This document shows, one piece after another, positions 52,725 to 62,458 of a DNA stretch of 64,000 nucleotides. How positions within the stretch are numbered: position 1 is the first letter of the stretch; the number at the start of each line of letters is the position of its first letter. The notes beneath the pieces are model-generated. The model ran no database searches. It was not told where the DNA came from and was given only the letters and a program-made list of their open reading frames with translations. A program made the position numbers and the translations under genes. Source of the DNA: a bacterium (GTDB lineage Bacteria > Pseudomonadota > Alphaproteobacteria > Rhizobiales > Aestuariivirgaceae); assembly GCA_022842165.1 (NCBI GenBank), contig JALHQC010000008.1:54143-118142 (forward strand), given 5' to 3'.

Positions 52725-53059
52725 GCGGAATTCTCTTGCGGTTTCGCTCGTGTTAACCCGACGCGACGGCAGTTGCAACCGGAGCTCCTGCTGCGCCGTG
52801 GCGATCGCCCATTGCGCGCTGCCGTGGCTGGAAGGCGAACGCCGGCCGAGCTGGAATTGCAAATGATTGTCGCGGCTGACCGGCGCGGCAACCGGCGCCT
52901 CGAACATTCGCGCGCGATGTTATTCTGATTGAACAGTCAGCTAGAACAAAATAATTCATAACTTCCCTACCAAGTGCAACTAACTAACCGAGTTGGCTCT
53001 TGCTGGGATATTGCAACTGCTGTTAGTGTATGGGTTGTGCCATGGGCACGGTTTGCCCA
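52725..53059. promoter_or_regulatory. Intergenic region of the divergent isomerase and LacI genes
   Basis: 335 bases without a supported gene. GCAGTTGCAA at 52769-52778 is the reverse complement of TTGCAACTGC at 53011-53020, and AT-rich sequence at 52917-52965 probably holds the promoters. These would suit a LacI operator pair, but the match is short. Confidence 0.4.
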
Positions 53060-54085
53060 ATGGATACGCCGCAGTTGAAACCATCGCTCCGCCCGACGCT
53101 TACTGACGTTGCCAAGCTGGCGGGCGTTTCAGTCGCAACTGCGTCGCGTGCGCTGAGCAATCCCGATCTCGTGGCCGAAAGTACGCGCAACGCGGTGCGC
53201 GACGCCGCGAAGTCCTGCGGCTACAAGATCAACCTCGTGGCGCGCTCGCTCAGGCTCCAGCGCACCAATACCGTGCTGGTGCTGGCGCCCGGTTTCGACA
53301 ATCATTTTTTTCCTGACGTGTTGCGGGCGATGGAGGAAGCCGCTCATGACGAGGGTTTCTCGATGATCCTCGGCTTCACCAGCAGAAGGCAGCACCGCGA
53401 GCGGAACTATCTCGAACTCGTTGTCTCCCAGCGGGTCGACGGCATGATCGTGATCGATGACGGCATCAGCCAGTTGAAGGAAAGTGCCGGCGTCAGCGTC
53501 CCCGTGGTGCAGGTTCTCGAGCCCTTCTGCGGCGACCGGGCGCCGATGGTCGGGGTCGACAATCGCGGCATCGCCGCAACGGCGGTCGGTCATCTTGCCG
53601 GACTAGGCCATCGCCGCATCGCGCATATCGCCGGCCATCCGGACTCGCTCGTGGCCCGGCAGCGCAAGGATGGTTATGTGTCCGCCCTAAGGGATGCGGG
53701 CCTTGCCGCCTACGAAAGTCTGATCGTGTGGGGCGACTACCGCCAGGAGGGCGGCATGTCTTCGATGCAGAAGCTTCTGTCCCTGGCCGAGCCGCCGACA
53801 GCGGTGTTCTGTGCCAGCGATCTTTCGGCGCTGGGCGCGATGCGCGCCTGCCGCATAGCCGGGCTCCGCATTCCCGCCGACATCTCGATCGTCGGGGTCG
53901 ATGACATCGAGGATGCAGCGCTCTGCGATCCGCCGCTGACCACGGTCCGGCAGCCGCGCCGCGAGATCGGCCGGCGCGCCATGGAGATGCTGGTCCACGC
54001 CATCCGTGGCCGCTATGTGGAAAGCAGGGTGACACTCCCCACCGAACTGGTGATCCGCGAGACGACGGCACCCCCGGCCGCCTAG
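53060..54085 (+). CDS. LacI-family transcriptional regulator
   Basis: A 341-aa regulator from the ATG at 53060 (MDTPQLKPS); upstream starts at 53030 and 53045 are weaker. HTH TLTDVAKLAGVSVATASRAL (about 13-32) with hinge region ARSLRLQRTNTVLVLAPGF. The ligand domain has ASDLSALGAMRACRIAG and IVGVDDIEDAALCDPPLTT. It is divergent from the isomerase-oxidoreductase operon, its likely target. Confidence 0.95.
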   Translation: MDTPQLKPSLRPTLTDVAKLAGVSVATASRALSNPDLVAESTRNAVRDAAKSCGYKINLVARSLRLQRTNTVLVLAPGFDNHFFPDVLRAMEEAAHDEGFSMILGFTSRRQHRERNYLELVVSQRVDGMIVIDDGISQLKESAGVSVPVVQVLEPFCGDRAPMVGVDNRGIAATAVGHLAGLGHRRIAHIAGHPDSLVARQRKDGYVSALRDAGLAAYESLIVWGDYRQEGGMSSMQKLLSLAEPPTAVFCASDLSALGAMRACRIAGLRIPADISIVGVDDIEDAALCDPPLTTVRQPRREIGRRAMEMLVHAIRGRYVESRVTLPTELVIRETTAPPAA

Positions 54086-54088
54086 AGC

Positions 54089-55570
54089 CTATTTTTCGTA
54101 ATGCTCCGCCACCAGCCGGTCGAGCAGCCGCACGCCCCAGCCCGAACCCCAGCTCTGGTTGATCGTATTGCGCACGCCATCCATGGCGGTTCCCGCCACG
54201 TCGAGATGCGCCCACGGCACGTTGTTGACGAAGCGCTGGATGAACTGCGCCGCGGTGACCGCGCCGGCATGACGGCCGCCAGTGTTTTTGACGTCTGCCA
54301 CGTCATGGTCGATGATCTTGTCGTATTCGGGCGCCAGCGGCATGCGCCAGACTTTTTCGCCCGTCGCATAGCCGGCATCCGACAGCCGCTGCGCCAGCGT
54401 ATCGTCGTTCGAGAACAGGCCGGCATGTTCCTTGCCGAGTGCCACCAGAATGGCGCCGGTGAGCGTCGCGAGATCGATCATGAACTTCGGCTTGAACCTG
54501 TCCTGGATGTACCAGAGCACGTCCGCCAGCACGAGGCGGCCTTCCGCATCTGTGTTGAGAACGGCGATCGTCTGGCCCGACATCGAAGTGACGATGTCGC
54601 CCGGCCGCTGTGCTTTGCCGTCCGGCATGTTCTCGACAAGGCCGATGGCGCCCACCGCATTGACCTTCGCCCGGCGCTTGGCCAGCGCCATCATGAGGCC
54701 GGCGACGCAGGCCGCGCCCCCCATGTCGCCCTTCATGTCCTCCATGCCGGCCGCCGGCTTGATCGAGATGCCGCCGGTATCGAAGGTGACGCCCTTGCCG
54801 ATGAAGGCCACGGGCTTTTCTCCGGCCTTGCCGCCGTTCCACTGCATGACGGCGATTCGCGCCTCGTGCGCGGAGCCTTGTGCCACGCCGAGGATGGCGC
54901 CCATGCCAAGCTTCTTCATCTGCGCGGGCGTCATGATCGAGACCTTGAGCCCGAGCTTCGCCAGGGGCCGCATGCGTTCCGCGAAGGTGACGGGATCGAG
55001 CCTGTTGGGCGGCTCGTTGACGAGATCGCGCGCCAGATGAACGCCTTCCGCCACGGCTTCGAGCTTCTGGAAGCGTGCCTGCGCGCCTTTCGCGTCCGGC
55101 GTCAGGACTGCGATGTCCTTGAGCTGCTTCTGGTTCTCGGGCTTCTTCGACTTGTAATGGTTGAAGCTGTAGGCCCTGAGCCTCGCCCCCGATGCGATCA
55201 GCGCCGCGGCATCGCCGGGGCGGATCTTGCCCATGCCGGCGTCGGCGGCAATTGCCGCGGCCTCGGTCCGGTGGGCCTGCAGCACGCCTGCTATCGCCCC
55301 GCCCAGCATCTCGGCATCGAGTTCGCGGAGGCTCGCCGCCGTTCCCAGCCCGAATATGACAATGCGGCTGAAACCGCCGCCGGGCGCCACGATATCGAGC
55401 GTCGAATCGCGCTTGCCGGTGAAGGCGGCGGCCTTCATGGCCCGCGTCACCTGCCCGTCGCAGCGCTTGTCGGCGGCTTCGGCAAGCCCTGACAATGCCG
55501 CGCCATCGGGAACGAGAAGAATGAGCGCGCCGGACTTCGGCAGGCGGGGGGAAACAAAACTGGTTTTCAT
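54089..55570 (-). CDS. pepA: Leucyl aminopeptidase, M17
   Basis: A 493-aa dinuclear metallopeptidase from the ATG at 55570 (MKTSFVSPRLP), with AGAAGG upstream. Catalytic motifs are GKGVTFDTGGISIKPAAGM, DMKGDMGGAA and the signature NTDAEGRLVLAD. Its stop lies four bases from the LacI stop (convergent). It is divergent from lptD with no lptFG between. Confidence 0.97.
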   Translation of the reverse strand: MKTSFVSPRLPKSGALILLVPDGAALSGLAEAADKRCDGQVTRAMKAAAFTGKRDSTLDIVAPGGGFSRIVIFGLGTAASLRELDAEMLGGAIAGVLQAHRTEAAAIAADAGMGKIRPGDAAALIASGARLRAYSFNHYKSKKPENQKQLKDIAVLTPDAKGAQARFQKLEAVAEGVHLARDLVNEPPNRLDPVTFAERMRPLAKLGLKVSIMTPAQMKKLGMGAILGVAQGSAHEARIAVMQWNGGKAGEKPVAFIGKGVTFDTGGISIKPAAGMEDMKGDMGGAACVAGLMMALAKRRAKVNAVGAIGLVENMPDGKAQRPGDIVTSMSGQTIAVLNTDAEGRLVLADVLWYIQDRFKPKFMIDLATLTGAILVALGKEHAGLFSNDDTLAQRLSDAGYATGEKVWRMPLAPEYDKIIDHDVADVKNTGGRHAGAVTAAQFIQRFVNNVPWAHLDVAGTAMDGVRNTINQSWGSGWGVRLLDRLVAEHYEK

Positions 55571-55834
55571 GGAAGGCCTTCTGTGACGGTCGGGATCGCT
55601 TAGCGCGTTTTGACGGCGGTGGAAATCATGCGCTGGACGTTGCGTTATCAGGAGATGATTAACCATGACGGCAGCCGGCCGCAATTGCCGCCGCAATCCC
55701 GGGTCACACTGCGTCTTCAAGACGGCCCTTCCCGGCGCGGAAGAAAGCCGTTAAGAATGCGTTACGTTATGTGATTGCTGCGGGGAAGAGTGGGTCGAGC
55801 CGGTTTCATGCCGTGTACGAAAGGCAGGGCGATC

Positions 55835-58030
55835 ATGCATGCGTGCATGTTCGCGCTGACCGCGGCTGCAGGCGTGGCACTGCTCGGCGCCGGCATGGCG
55901 ATGGCCGCGACGCCCAGGGAAGAGCCGAAATTCGTGGCCCCCAAGACCGACCCCGTGCCGAAGGGCACCAAGGTCGACGTGATCGCCGACCGGCTGACCT
56001 ATGACGGCAAGACCGAGATCGCCACGGCGACGGGCCTCGTCCGCTTGACCTATGGTCCGTATGTCCTGACCGCCACCAAGGTGGTCTATGACATGAAGAA
56101 GAAGAAATTCAGCGCCAATGGCTCGATCGTCTTCCGCGAGCCCAACGGCAATGTGCTGGAAGCCGACTTTGCCGAACTGAACGACAAGTTCAGCGAAGGC
56201 TTCGCCACGCATGTAAAGGCGCTGCTGACCAACGACGTCACCATCACGGCGGATTATGCGCGCCGCTTCGAGGATGGCATCACCATCTACGAGCGCGCCA
56301 CCTACACCGCCTGCAAGGATTGCACCGACGAGGACGGCAACCCGCTGTGGCGGATCGTGGCGGGCGAGGTGAAGCACGACAGCGAGGAAAAGACCCTCTA
56401 CTACAGGAATGCCAAGCTCGAGATTGGCGGCGTTCCGGTGTTCTGGACGCCATACTTTTCCTATCCCGATCCGACGGTGAAACGCCGCACCGGCTTCCTG
56501 CTGCCGTCCTTTGCGGGCGGCTCCTACGGCTATGGCGTGAGAACGCCCTATTTCCTCGAAGTTGCCCCCAACAAGGACCTGACCTTCACGCCCATGTGGA
56601 CGACGAAGCAGGGCATGGTGGCCGACGTGGAATGGCGCCACCGCCTGCGCTCCGGCATCTACAACATCCGCGGCTACGGCATCTATGAGCTGGACCCCGA
56701 GGACAACGAACCCGGTCCGTGGCGCGGCGCGCTGCGCTCGAAGGGCGACTTCCGGATCAACAGCGCCTGGACTTGGGGCTGGGATGGGACGGTTGCCGAT
56801 GACCGCAAGTTCCTCAACGACTACGATTTCGACAAGCGCGAGATTGCCGCAAGCAACGTCTATGTGACCGGCCTCGAGGATCGCAACTACGCGCAGGCCC
56901 AGTTGATCCATTACCGCACCCTCGAGGAAGACGAGGAGCAGGACCTGATGCCGGTTGCCCTGCCTTTCGTCACGGCGAGCTATTTCTTCGGCCAGACGGT
57001 GGCCGGCGGCGAACTGTCGTTCGACTTCAACGCCTACTCGCTGCGCCGCAACGATGCCGACACCGAATATGGTCTCGGGACCGAGCAGACCCATGTCATG
57101 GGCGTGGCGAAATGGCGCCGCCAGATGACCAGCGGCATGGGCGCGCTGATCACGCCCTTCGCCGAGGTGCGGAACGATCTCTACATTTCCGAGAACGTGC
57201 CCGGCGCCGCCGACTCGGGCCACGCCAATGCCTATATTTTGCCGACCGCGGGCCTCGACATCCGCATGCCCTTCATCGGCGATCACGGCGTGGCGCAGGG
57301 CGTGTTCACGCCGGTGTTCCAGGTCATCGCATCGGCCCCCGAAACGCGCGACCGCGGCGACGGCAATGAAGACGCCATCAGCCTGAATTTCGACACCACC
57401 AGCCTGTTCCTGTCTGACCGCTTTTCTGGCTATGACCGCTATGAGGGCGGCGTGCGCGCCAATGCCGGGGTGACCTATACGCTGCTCGGCGAGAACGGCG
57501 GCTTCCTCCGCGCCAGCCTGGGTGAAAGCTTCCATCTTGCGGGCGAGAACAGCTTTGCGGCGGGATCCGGCCTCGATGGCACGTCGTCCGACCTCGTGGG
57601 CGCCCTGGCGCTCCAGGTGAACGACAACGTAATGCTGGGCTACCAGGCGCGGGTGGAGGAGGACCTCTCGCGGATCAATGTCCAGGAGGCGTCGCTTGGC
57701 CTCACTTTCGACAGTTTTTCGGCGTCTCTGAGCTATGCCGACGTTGCCGCCGCAGCGAATTTCGGCCGTCCCACCGCGGAAGAGCAAGTCTGGGGTGACG
57801 GCCGCTACAGGTTCAATGAAGCGTGGAGTCTGTTCGGCGGGTTCCGCTTCGACATCGAGGACAACAGTTTCATGAACAAGTCGATCGGCGTTGCGTTTGA
57901 CTGCGACTGCATGAAGGCTCAACTGACCTATTCGCAGGACACCAACGAAAAAGACGAAATCGACCACCGGGTCGAACTGGGTGTCGAACTGCGCACCATC
58001 GGCGCGGTGAACGGCGCCTTCGGATTCTGA
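55835..58030 (+). CDS. lptD: LPS assembly outer-membrane protein LptD
   Basis: A 731-aa protein (shorter than the usual about 780) from the ATG at 55835, with AAGGCAGGG upstream; starts at 55808 and 55775 are less supported. Signal peptide near residues 1-25, then an LptA-like jellyroll (VDVIADRLTYDGKTEIATAT) and a beta-barrel ending VNGAFGF. Cys160/163 (CKDC) and Cys690/692 (DCDC) could make the inter-domain disulfides known in LptD. SurA follows, overlapping by one base. Confidence 0.94.
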   Translation: MHACMFALTAAAGVALLGAGMAMAATPREEPKFVAPKTDPVPKGTKVDVIADRLTYDGKTEIATATGLVRLTYGPYVLTATKVVYDMKKKKFSANGSIVFREPNGNVLEADFAELNDKFSEGFATHVKALLTNDVTITADYARRFEDGITIYERATYTACKDCTDEDGNPLWRIVAGEVKHDSEEKTLYYRNAKLEIGGVPVFWTPYFSYPDPTVKRRTGFLLPSFAGGSYGYGVRTPYFLEVAPNKDLTFTPMWTTKQGMVADVEWRHRLRSGIYNIRGYGIYELDPEDNEPGPWRGALRSKGDFRINSAWTWGWDGTVADDRKFLNDYDFDKREIAASNVYVTGLEDRNYAQAQLIHYRTLEEDEEQDLMPVALPFVTASYFFGQTVAGGELSFDFNAYSLRRNDADTEYGLGTEQTHVMGVAKWRRQMTSGMGALITPFAEVRNDLYISENVPGAADSGHANAYILPTAGLDIRMPFIGDHGVAQGVFTPVFQVIASAPETRDRGDGNEDAISLNFDTTSLFLSDRFSGYDRYEGGVRANAGVTYTLLGENGGFLRASLGESFHLAGENSFAAGSGLDGTSSDLVGALALQVNDNVMLGYQARVEEDLSRINVQEASLGLTFDSFSASLSYADVAAAANFGRPTAEEQVWGDGRYRFNEAWSLFGGFRFDIEDNSFMNKSIGVAFDCDCMKAQLTYSQDTNEKDEIDHRVELGVELRTIGAVNGAFGF

Positions 58031-59034
58031 TGCGCATGAAGCCCTGCCTCATCGCGGCTTGCGCCGCGCTCATGCTTGCGATGTCGCCCGTGACAGCGCC
58101 CTTGGCCTATGCCGATGCGCAGGGTGTGGTCGCCGTCGTCAATGACAAGCCGATCACCGAGCGCGACATCACCCAGCGCATCGCCCTCTTGAAGGTGCTG
58201 GGCGACGCCAACGGCGACATCAGCCGCAAGGCCGCGCTGCAGTCGATGATCGACGAGCAGGTGAAGCTGGCCGAGATCACCAAATTCAAGCTGCTGCCTA
58301 CCGATGCCGAAGTCAGGGACTACATCGCCCGCATCTCCAAGGGCATGCAGACAACGCCCGAAGGCCTGGCCGGCAGGCTGAAGAAGCAGGGCATCGGCGA
58401 GACGACGTTCAAGCGCTATGTGACCGCGCTCATTGGCTTCAACCGCATCCTCTCCAGCAAGTATCGCGGGCGCTTCACGGTGGAGCCCGCCGAAGTCGAT
58501 GCCAAGTTCGCCGAGATCAAGAACAAGGCGGATACGCAGATTTCCAAGATCATGAACGATCCGCGCATGAAGGGCGTCACCGTCTTTTCGCTGATGGAAA
58601 TCAATCTGCCGGTCGAGGCCAATGATTCGATGCTGCTGCAGTCGCGCGCCGTCGAGGCGCAACTGGTGCTGAAGCGGCTGAACGGCTGCGGCAATGCGCG
58701 CGCCGCCGCCGACGGCATTTTCAATGTGAAGGTCGGCAAGAAGTTCGAAGCCGACGCTGCGAAGCTTCCCAAGCAGTTGCGCGCCGCGCTGGAAAAGGCC
58801 GGTAATGGCCGCGCCGTCGGCCCGATGCGGTCGAAGACCGGAATCCAGCTTCTGGCCTTCTGCGGCAGCCGCAAGGTGACACCGCCGAAGCCCAAGTTCG
58901 AGATGCCGACGCGCCAGCAGGTGGAGCGTTCGCTGATCAACGAGAAGTTCGACGGGCTGGAAGAAGAATACATGAAGACCGCGCGGGAACAGGTTTACGT
59001 CGAGTACCGCAACAGCAGCTACGCCCAGCAATAG
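58030..59034 (+). CDS. surA: SurA-like periplasmic chaperone
   Basis: A 334-aa secreted protein (signal near residues 1-29, cleavage about AYADA). The SurA N-terminal domain covers about 30-165 (VVAVVNDKPITERDITQRI). The later part (about 170-290) does not show a clear parvulin motif such as HIL, so isomerase activity is doubtful. It overlaps lptD by one base and precedes pdxA by two bases, a conserved order. Confidence 0.85.
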   Translation: MRMKPCLIAACAALMLAMSPVTAPLAYADAQGVVAVVNDKPITERDITQRIALLKVLGDANGDISRKAALQSMIDEQVKLAEITKFKLLPTDAEVRDYIARISKGMQTTPEGLAGRLKKQGIGETTFKRYVTALIGFNRILSSKYRGRFTVEPAEVDAKFAEIKNKADTQISKIMNDPRMKGVTVFSLMEINLPVEANDSMLLQSRAVEAQLVLKRLNGCGNARAAADGIFNVKVGKKFEADAAKLPKQLRAALEKAGNGRAVGPMRSKTGIQLLAFCGSRKVTPPKPKFEMPTRQQVERSLINEKFDGLEEEYMKTAREQVYVEYRNSSYAQQ

Positions 59035-59036
59035 CG

Positions 59037-60038
59037 ATGGATGGCAGCCCTCCGATCCTGCTGACGGGCGGAGAGCCGGCGGGCGTTGCGCCCGAAATCA
59101 CCGCCCTTGCTTGGCAGGCCTTGAAGTCAGAGCCCGAGATGACATTCGCGCTCCTTGGTGATGCGGAATACTGGCGCGCCCGCAACCCCGGCCTTGCAGT
59201 TCGCGAGATTTCTTCTGCGGATGAAGCACGCAAACACTTTGCCACCGCCCTTCCCGTCCTGCACCGGCCTCTGGCGCGGCACCCCGCGGCTGGAAAAATC
59301 GATCCGGCAACTGCGCCGCAGGTGATCGCCGCCATCGACGAGGCCGTAGGCCTCGCCTTTGCCGGCCGGATCTCGGCGATCGTCACCAATCCGATCCAGA
59401 AGGAAGCGCTCTATCAGGCAGGCTTCCGCCATCAGGGCCACACCGACTATCTGGCCCACCTCTCCGCCCGGCATGGCCAGCGCGTGGACGAGGTGATGAT
59501 GCTGGTGGCGGATGATCTGCGCGCCATTCCCGTCACTGTCCATATTCCGCTGAAGGATGTGCCGGCAGCACTGACGATGGACCGTATCATCGCGCAGGCG
59601 CGCGCCACGGCGCGGGACCTGACGCGCTACTTCGGCATCGCTACGCCCCGCCTTGCTTTCACCGGCCTCAACCCGCATGCCGGCGAGAACGGCGCCATGG
59701 GCCGCGAGGAGATCGACATCATCATTCCGGCCCTGGAGCGGCTGAAGGCGGAGGGCCTGTCGGTGATGGGCCCGGTCTCCGCCGACACGGCCTTTCATGC
59801 CGATGCGCGGAAAGCCTATGACGCGATCCTCTGCATGTATCACGACCAGGCCCTGATTCCGGTGAAGACGCTGGATTTTCATGGCGGCATCAATGTGAGC
59901 CTGGGGCTGCCCTTCATCCGCACGTCGCCCGACCATGGCACGGCACTTGGCATCGCGGGGCAGCATATCGCCAATCCGAAGAGCCTGATCGCCGCGATCC
60001 GCCTTGCCGCGCAGATGGCGAAGGCCGCGCGTGGCTGA
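59037..60038 (+). CDS. pdxA: 4-Hydroxythreonine-4-phosphate dehydrogenase
   Basis: A 333-aa enzyme of vitamin B6 synthesis. It starts [19 protein letters not shown]; the metal His residues lie in [24 protein letters not shown] and [11 protein letters not shown]. rsmA starts eight bases before its stop. Confidence 0.96.
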   Translation: MDGSPPILLTGGEPAGVAPEITALAWQALKSEPEMTFALLGDAEYWRARNPGLAVREISSADEARKHFATALPVLHRPLARHPAAGKIDPATAPQVIAAIDEAVGLAFAGRISAIVTNPIQKEALYQAGFRHQGHTDYLAHLSARHGQRVDEVMMLVADDLRAIPVTVHIPLKDVPAALTMDRIIAQARATARDLTRYFGIATPRLAFTGLNPHAGENGAMGREEIDIIIPALERLKAEGLSVMGPVSADTAFHADARKAYDAILCMYHDQALIPVKTLDFHGGINVSLGLPFIRTSPDHGTALGIAGQHIANPKSLIAAIRLAAQMAKAARG

Positions 60039-60900
60039 GGATAGCCTTCCACCGCTGCGCGACGTGATCAGCCGCTTCGGCCTGCAGGCCAAGAAAAACC
60101 TCGGGCAGAACTTCCTCTTCGACCTCAACCTCACGCGCCGGATCGCGCGGGCTGCAGCACCTCTCGAGGGCTTCACCATTATCGAAGTAGGCCCCGGCCC
60201 GGGCGGACTGACGCGGGCGCTGCTGATGGAGGGCGCCAGCCGCGTCATCGCCATCGAACGCGACGACCGTGCGCTGGCGGCGCTGGAGGAGATTTCTGCT
60301 TCCTGGCCCGGAAAGCTCGTGATCGTTTCGGCAGATGCGCTGGAGGTTGATTTTGCCGCATTGGCGGATGGGCCAGCGAAGATCGCCGCCAACCTGCCCT
60401 ACAACATCGCCACCGAACTGCTTCTCGGTTGGTTGACGGTGGAGCGCTGGCCGCCGTGGTTTTCCTCCCTCACCCTGATGTTCCAGAAGGAAGTGGCCGA
60501 GCGCATCGTCGCAAGACCGGGAGGCAAGGATTACGGGCGGCTCTCGGTCCTCTCGCAATACCGCTGCGAGGCGAAAAAACTGTTCGATGTGAACCGCTCC
60601 GCCTTCACGCCGCCGCCCAAGGTGACCTCCAGCATCGTGCAGCTCATTCCGCGCGCCAGCCCGCAGCCTGCCTGTGACCTGAAGATGCTTGAGCGGGTTA
60701 CGGCCTCAGCCTTCGGCCAGCGCCGCAAGATGCTGCGCTCGAGCTTGCGGACGCTACTGCCCCAGCCCGAGGCCCTGCTGGCACTGGCTGGCATCGAGCC
60801 TGAGCTGCGCGCCGAGCAGGTGCCCGTCGAAGGCTTCGCAAGGATGGCGGCGCTGATGGGAACTAGAGATTTTTCGTCAGATCACGGACGAACTGCGTAA
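60031..60900 (+). CDS. rsmA: 16S rRNA dimethyladenosine transferase RsmA
   Basis: A 289-aa KsgA-type enzyme that dimethylates the adjacent adenines near the 3' end of 16S rRNA. The GTG at 60031 has GAAGG six bases upstream; a TTG at 60004 would extend far into pdxA. Motifs are [20 protein letters not shown] and NLPYNIAT. Its 3' end overlaps the convergent gmk by 38 bases. Confidence 0.96.
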   Translation: MAEDSLPPLRDVISRFGLQAKKNLGQNFLFDLNLTRRIARAAAPLEGFTIIEVGPGPGGLTRALLMEGASRVIAIERDDRALAALEEISASWPGKLVIVSADALEVDFAALADGPAKIAANLPYNIATELLLGWLTVERWPPWFSSLTLMFQKEVAERIVARPGGKDYGRLSVLSQYRCEAKKLFDVNRSAFTPPPKVTSSIVQLIPRASPQPACDLKMLERVTASAFGQRRKMLRSSLRTLLPQPEALLALAGIEPELRAEQVPVEGFARMAALMGTRDFSSDHGRTA

Positions 60901-61495
60901 GCCCCACGCGGCGGTGGCGCCTGAGCCGTTCGGCCGACAGGATCGCATCGATCTGCGCCGCGGCGATGATGATGTCCTCGTTGACGATCACATAGTCATA
61001 TTCGGGCCAATGGCTGATTTCGTCCGCCGCCTTGGCCATGCGCTTGGCCACCGTCGAGGACGAATCCTGCGCCCGCCGGATGAGCCGCTCGCGCAATTCC
61101 TCGGCGCTGGGCGGCAGGATAAAGATGCGGACGAGATCGCCCTCCATCGCCTGCGCCAGCTGCTGGGTTCCTTGCCAGTCGATATCGAAAAGCACGTCGC
61201 GCCCGGCCTGCAGCGCGTCGACCACCGGCTTCTTGGGCGTGCCGTAGAAATTGCCGAAGACCTCGGCATATTCGAGCAGGTCGCCGGCATCGCGGAGCTT
61301 GGCGAAATCGCGCTGGCTGATGAAGTGATAGTCCTTGCCATTGACCTCGCCGGGGCGCGGCGCCCGCGTCGTCACCGATACCGACATGGTGATGTTGGCA
61401 TCCGCCGCCAGCAGCCGCCGCGACAGCGTGGTTTTCCCGGCACCCGAAGGCGACGACATCACCAGAAGCAGGCCACGGCGTTGGATTTCGATCAT
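60863..61495 (-). CDS. gmk: Guanylate kinase
   Basis: A 210-aa enzyme that makes GDP from GMP. It has the P-loop [11 protein letters not shown] (about 15-25), the GMP motif [17 protein letters not shown] and the LID region [17 protein letters not shown]. It lies ten bases after yicC and ends overlapping rsmA. Confidence 0.97.
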   Translation of the reverse strand: MIEIQRRGLLLVMSSPSGAGKTTLSRRLLAADANITMSVSVTTRAPRPGEVNGKDYHFISQRDFAKLRDAGDLLEYAEVFGNFYGTPKKPVVDALQAGRDVLFDIDWQGTQQLAQAMEGDLVRIFILPPSAEELRERLIRRAQDSSSTVAKRMAKAADEISHWPEYDYVIVNEDIIIAAAQIDAILSAERLRRHRRVGLTQFVRDLTKNL

Positions 61496-61505
61496 GGGTC
61501 AGCTC

Positions 61506-62393
61506 TCATTCGATGTTCTGCACCTGCTCGCGCATCTGGTCGATCACGGTCTTGAGATCGAGGCCGATCGCCGTCATCGTGCGGTCGGCGGCCTTGGAGC
61601 ACAGCGTGTTGGCCTCGCGGTTGAATTCCTGGGCGAGGAAATCGAACTTGCGGCCGATCGCCTCGCGCGAGATGAGCAGCGCCTGCGCCGCCTCGACATG
61701 CGATTGCAGCCGGTCGAGCTCCTCCTGGATGTCGGCGCGCGTCGCGATGATCACGGCTTCCTGGTGCAGCCGGTCCTGGTCGAAGGCGGCGCCCGTTTCA
61801 AGCAGCCGCGCGATCTGTTCCGCCAGCCGCGCGCGCACAGCATCCGGCGAACGCGCCGGATTGTCGCGCGCCGCAAGCGAGAGTTCGGCGATGCGCGAGA
61901 TTTGAACCGCGAGCACGGCCTGAAGCCTGGCGCCTTCCTCCTGGCGCGCCGCCGAAAGCGCCTTCAGCGCCTCGTGGAAGGACGCCAGCATCGCTGCGTG
62001 CCGCTTCTCGATCTGCGCCTCGTCCTCGGCCATGGTCGATATCTCGACGACGCCGCGGAGCGAAAGCAGAAGATCGGCGCGCAACGGCTCGCCGCCGATG
62101 CGCTCGCGTAGCGCCTCGCCCGCCGCCACATATTGATCGAGCACTTCGTGATTGAGCCGGATTGTCTCGGCCGCCACCGCCCCGCTCACCGTGAGCGAGA
62201 CCTGCAGATTTCCGCGCTTGAAAGCCTGGGTGAGGGCGGCCCGCACGGCGGGCTCCAGCGCCTCGAACCCGTTGGGAAGCCGGCAGCGCACATCGAGCGC
62301 CTTGCCGTTCACGCTCTTGATTTCCCACTGCCAGTTGAGCCCGTCCAGCGCGGCGGAGGAACGGGCAAATCCGGTCATGCTGGAAATCGTCAT
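61506..62393 (-). CDS. yicC: YicC-family endoribonuclease
   Basis: A 295-aa protein with the YicC start MTISSMTGFARSSAALDGL, WEIKSVNGKALDVRCRLPNG, and the C-terminal DUF1732 end KFDFLAQEFNREANTLCSKA. YicC proteins cut RNA in E. coli; the family is well conserved. Operon with mltG and gmk. Confidence 0.95.
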   Translation of the reverse strand: MTISSMTGFARSSAALDGLNWQWEIKSVNGKALDVRCRLPNGFEALEPAVRAALTQAFKRGNLQVSLTVSGAVAAETIRLNHEVLDQYVAAGEALRERIGGEPLRADLLLSLRGVVEISTMAEDEAQIEKRHAAMLASFHEALKALSAARQEEGARLQAVLAVQISRIAELSLAARDNPARSPDAVRARLAEQIARLLETGAAFDQDRLHQEAVIIATRADIQEELDRLQSHVEAAQALLISREAIGRKFDFLAQEFNREANTLCSKAADRTMTAIGLDLKTVIDQMREQVQNIE

Positions 62394-62458
62394 CAGGGCT
62401 CCGGGAACAGAATCAGGGAGCCATCTTCTAGATCACTTCCGCCCGTGGGGAAACGGGC

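Noticed and set aside
52725..52907. N-terminal extension of the sugar isomerase frame
   Set aside because: The extra 61 residues have no family sequence, while ATG 52724 has a ribosome site and begins the TIM barrel.
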